From contig NC_133399.1 in NCBI RefSeq assembly GCF_047511655.1, forward strand, positions 1,243,333 through 1,307,332: a DNA stretch of 64,000 bases, read 5' to 3'. Positions 61,765 to 64,000 of the stretch are shown in pieces (position 1 is the first letter of the stretch; each line of letters opens with the position of its first letter). The translations under genes and the position numbers were made by a program. The notes under the pieces are model-generated. The model had not been told where the DNA came from and made no database searches. It worked only from the letters and a program-made list of their open reading frames with translations. This stretch comes from Castor canadensis. Its lineage: Eukaryota; Chordata; Mammalia; Rodentia; Castoridae.

Positions 61765-62576
61765 AGTGCATTTGAATCCTATTGTCTCAGCTACTCAGGA
61801 GGTAGAGGGAGGATTTTGAGGCCAGCCTGGGGAAAGGTAGGAAGACTCTCAAAACAAAGAAACAAAAGTTATCATGGTGCATTGAAAGATAATTAGGTTA
61901 TTTTTACAATTGTTAGCATGTGAGGAGGCCTGGCTATTATTAGCAAGGATTTGGTCTATGAAAGATGTGAAATTTAAAATCAGTTTGGAAGCCAGGCCCT
62001 GGTGGTTCACATCTGTAATCCCAGCTACTCAGGAGGCAGAGATCAGGAAGCTGGCGGTTCAAGGCCAGCCCTGGCAAATAGTTCATGAGACTCCATCTCC
62101 AAAATAACTAGAGCAAACTGGACTGGAGGTTGGTTCATGTGGTAGAGCACCTGCTTTGTAAGTGTGAAGTGCTGAGTTCAAACCCCAGTCCCACCTAAAA
62201 ATAAAAACTAAAATCAATGTGGAGGAAATTTTACTGAAATAGCAGAAGTGTTTGCTTGAAGTTTCTTTTTCTCCTTTTTTCTTTGTGGTACTGGGCTTTG
62301 AACTCAGAGCCTTCACCTTGAGTCACTCCACCAGCCCTTTTTTGTGAAAGGTTTTTTGAGATACGGTCTCATGGAACTGTTTGGGCTGGCTTTGAACTGT
62401 GATCCTCCTGATCTCTGCCTTCTGAGTAGTTGAGATTATAGGTATGAGCCACCGTGCCCAAGTCTCCTTTTTTTTTTTTTTTTTTTTTTAAATTTCTCTT
62501 CTTGCAGCAGTGCTGGGATCAAACCCAGGGCCTTGTGCACGCTAGGCAAGCATTCTGTCGCTGAGCAGCCCCAGAA
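61765..62576. repeat. B1 (+), B1-ID (+), B1-ID (-), ID (-)
   Basis: 61765-61862: AATCCTATTGTCTCAGCTAC. 61990-62207: CAGGCCCTGGTGGTTCACAT, ID GTAGAGCACCTGCTTTGTAA. 62270-62463: GTGGTACTGGGCTTTGAACT. 62468-62576: CAGTGCTGGGATCAAACCC. Confidence 0.82.
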
Positions 62577-63624
62577 GTGTTCTTAAAATGCTGTACTAGC
62601 AGGTTGTTCTTTGGTCAGAGGGACAGCGGAGAACAACATGGTTCTGGGCCTAGCCGTCGCTTAATTAGGGTTCTTCACTTTAGGATGGTATGTGCACATG
62701 GCTGCATCTTGTTTCATAATGGCTGCTGCAGTGTTTGCTGGGTAGTCCAGCACTGGGCCTGGAGGCAGCCGGCCTTTAACCCTACTCAGCGGCCCAAAGA
62801 GGCTGGGACTCACTGTCACTTTATCTATCCCCACACCTGGTCAAGTCTTCCCATCACAGAAGCAAACCCTGGAGCTCTCACCTTGACCGCCCCACACTTC
62901 TCAGCTGGAAAAGTCGGCACTGCCCTCTGAGGCAGCCCCTGTCCCCACGCACACCGAAGTCCACCGGGGTGTGTCATTAACATGTCACAGCTGATGCCTG
63001 CATCTTTACACCAGGATGGTTCGTCACTGCGGTGACTCACACCATGCTTGCCAGTGCAGACTCTGGAATCCTTACATTTCTCCCAGGTTTCCCACCCAGC
63101 CGCACTTTGTGCTGTTTGTGGTTAATTAAGTTGGCCCAGGTGAGGAGCCGTGAGGCAATAGTGTGCCTGTGCTACTCTAGGTACATCACCTGACTAACGG
63201 CTGCCGGGCCAGGCAGCCCACCGCATTAGAGATCCTGGGCGTCGCGCTCACCTGTCTTGGCACATGGGATCCGGAAATTTGAACTCCTGTGCTAACTCAC
63301 AGTTGGAGAATTAGAGTGCTTTTGTTTTGTTTGAATTTCAACATTTGGATTTCTTTGTAGCAAAGCAAAACAAGTTGCTGACAAACTGTGCCAGGGAAGG
63401 TGTTCAGGGGTCACGGATTTGCATTTTGTATCATTTCTAGGTTGAGGAATGCTTAGCGTTTGGCCCAGGGAAGGCAGTGTTAGAGGTTGCATCCAGCAGT
63501 TGGAGGGTTTGGGGGGATATGGGGTGGTGGTGATGCCGATGGGATAAAGTTGCCAACTGTGTAGGTTAAGGGGCTTTTGGAACTTACTGTTTAGGAGGTA
63601 CCGGTTGGCAGGAACACTTTTTCC
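62577..63624. other. Repeat-free 1-kb intronic block
   Basis: No SINE in more than 1 kb, unusual for this part. Contains a TGACTCA AP-1 site (63044-63050), a GTTAATTAAG (63120-63129) and two CAGGTG/CACCTG E-boxes. Function unknown; could be an intronic enhancer. Confidence 0.4.
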
Positions 63625-63718
63625 CCCCTGGCAGCACTGGGGTTTGAACTCAGGGCCTGTGCTTGCTAGGCGGGCGCTCTCCCACTTGAACCGCAATGCC
63701 AATGCCAGCCCAGAGAAA
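63625..63718 (-). repeat. ID SINE
   Basis: CTGGCAGCACTGGGGTTTGA, GCTTGCTAGGCGGGCGCTC, CTTGAACCGCAATGCC. Confidence 0.8.
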
Positions 63719-64000
63719 CGACTTTTGTAGAACTTGTTGCACATGAAATGTGTTCAGGTTTGGGTGAAGCCCCGCTCGTGGGTGGGAATGTCAGTGATTC
63801 TTTCTGCAAATGGAGCTCGGTCTGCAAGTCAGAGTGCATCGCAGGTAGTAGGGTTAGTCAAGGAGAGCCGGGCAGGAGCCACAGGCTCATTGCGATTGCT
63901 GTTTCAAAGCTGGAAAGAGAACTCGCGAAGAGCCCTTTGCTGGTTGCTCGAGACCTTCTTGTGACACTCGGTTTTCCTTGCTGACATTGTTTTTGCTCCA

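Larger units (their letters stand above)
48414..64000 (+). other. GATAD2A: GATAD2A intron 1, 5' 15.6 kb
   Basis: Begins with a G-run-rich segment (48422-48470). None of the coding exons of GATAD2A was found by looking for its start or its GATA-finger cysteines, so the coding region begins beyond 64 kb. 48.7-49.3 kb and 50.5-51.15 kb are repeat-poor. Confidence 0.65.

Noticed and set aside
6831-62207. tRNA genes at the many CTCAAGTGGTAGAG..GTTCAAACCCC sites
   Set aside because: These are ID-type SINE halves with A tails and degraded arms, present dozens of times. None folds into an evidently intact tRNA by eye.
48414-64000. GATAD2A coding exons within the window
   Set aside because: Searched by eye for its start region and the GATA-type zinc-finger wording in all frames and found none. 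The coding exons must lie downstream.
1-64000. A novel defence system, operon or virus-like gene cluster
   Set aside because: All gene-level signal is explained by three conserved mammalian genes and known retroposon types. No further multi-exon or intronless gene could be supported.

Overview
This is mammalian nuclear DNA, almost certainly from a rodent. Genes are split by GT-AG introns, the promoters sit in CpG islands, and the introns and spacers are full of short retroposons that join a 7SL-derived B1-like module to a tRNA-derived ID module. The ID module (signature CTCAAGTGGTAGAG and CTGAGTTCAAACCCCAG) looks like the beaver/Castorimorpha type. That species-level guess is from memory of the repeat and is not proven here. 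The gene order SUGP1(-) / MAU2(+) / GATAD2A(+) matches human 19p13.11.

Layout. 434-11237, minus strand: the first seven coding exons of SUGP1, a spliceosomal SURP/G-patch protein; the rest lies beyond the left edge. 11238-11600: a compact bidirectional promoter in a CpG island with two ZNF143-type motifs and a TCTCGCGAGA element. 11601-34818, plus strand: the complete MAU2 (SCC4) coding sequence, 19 coding exons, 613 codons, including an 18-nt and a 28-nt exon. Its 3' UTR runs to about 36.25 kb or 36.77 kb. 36.8-45.7 kb: intergenic DNA with SINEs, an L1 remnant and a strong CTCF-like motif. 45.8-47.5 kb: a minisatellite built from 39-bp monomers and homogenised into 117/118-bp triplets. 47.5-48.7 kb: CpG-island promoter and first, non-coding exon of GATAD2A (a NuRD subunit). 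48.4-64 kb: GATAD2A intron 1, SINE-rich, with an ERVL-MaLR solo LTR; no coding exon of GATAD2A is reached.

Functional theme: the three genes serve RNA splicing, cohesin loading and chromatin remodelling. They are housekeeping neighbours rather than one pathway. There is no bacterial-style operon, CRISPR array or novel multi-gene system in this window.

Most unusual structures: (1) a ~310-bp segment present twice in inverted orientation (39.83-40.16 and 58.77-59.09 kb), almost identical over its core while the immediate flanks differ, and lying on either side of the GATAD2A promoter; (2) the two SURP exons of SUGP1 share a nearly identical intronic acceptor/branch-point segment although their coding parts have diverged; (3) the minisatellite, which stays open on the minus strand and abuts a promoter carrying an antisense splice-donor-like site; (4) an in-frame tandem GTAGTA donor in MAU2.
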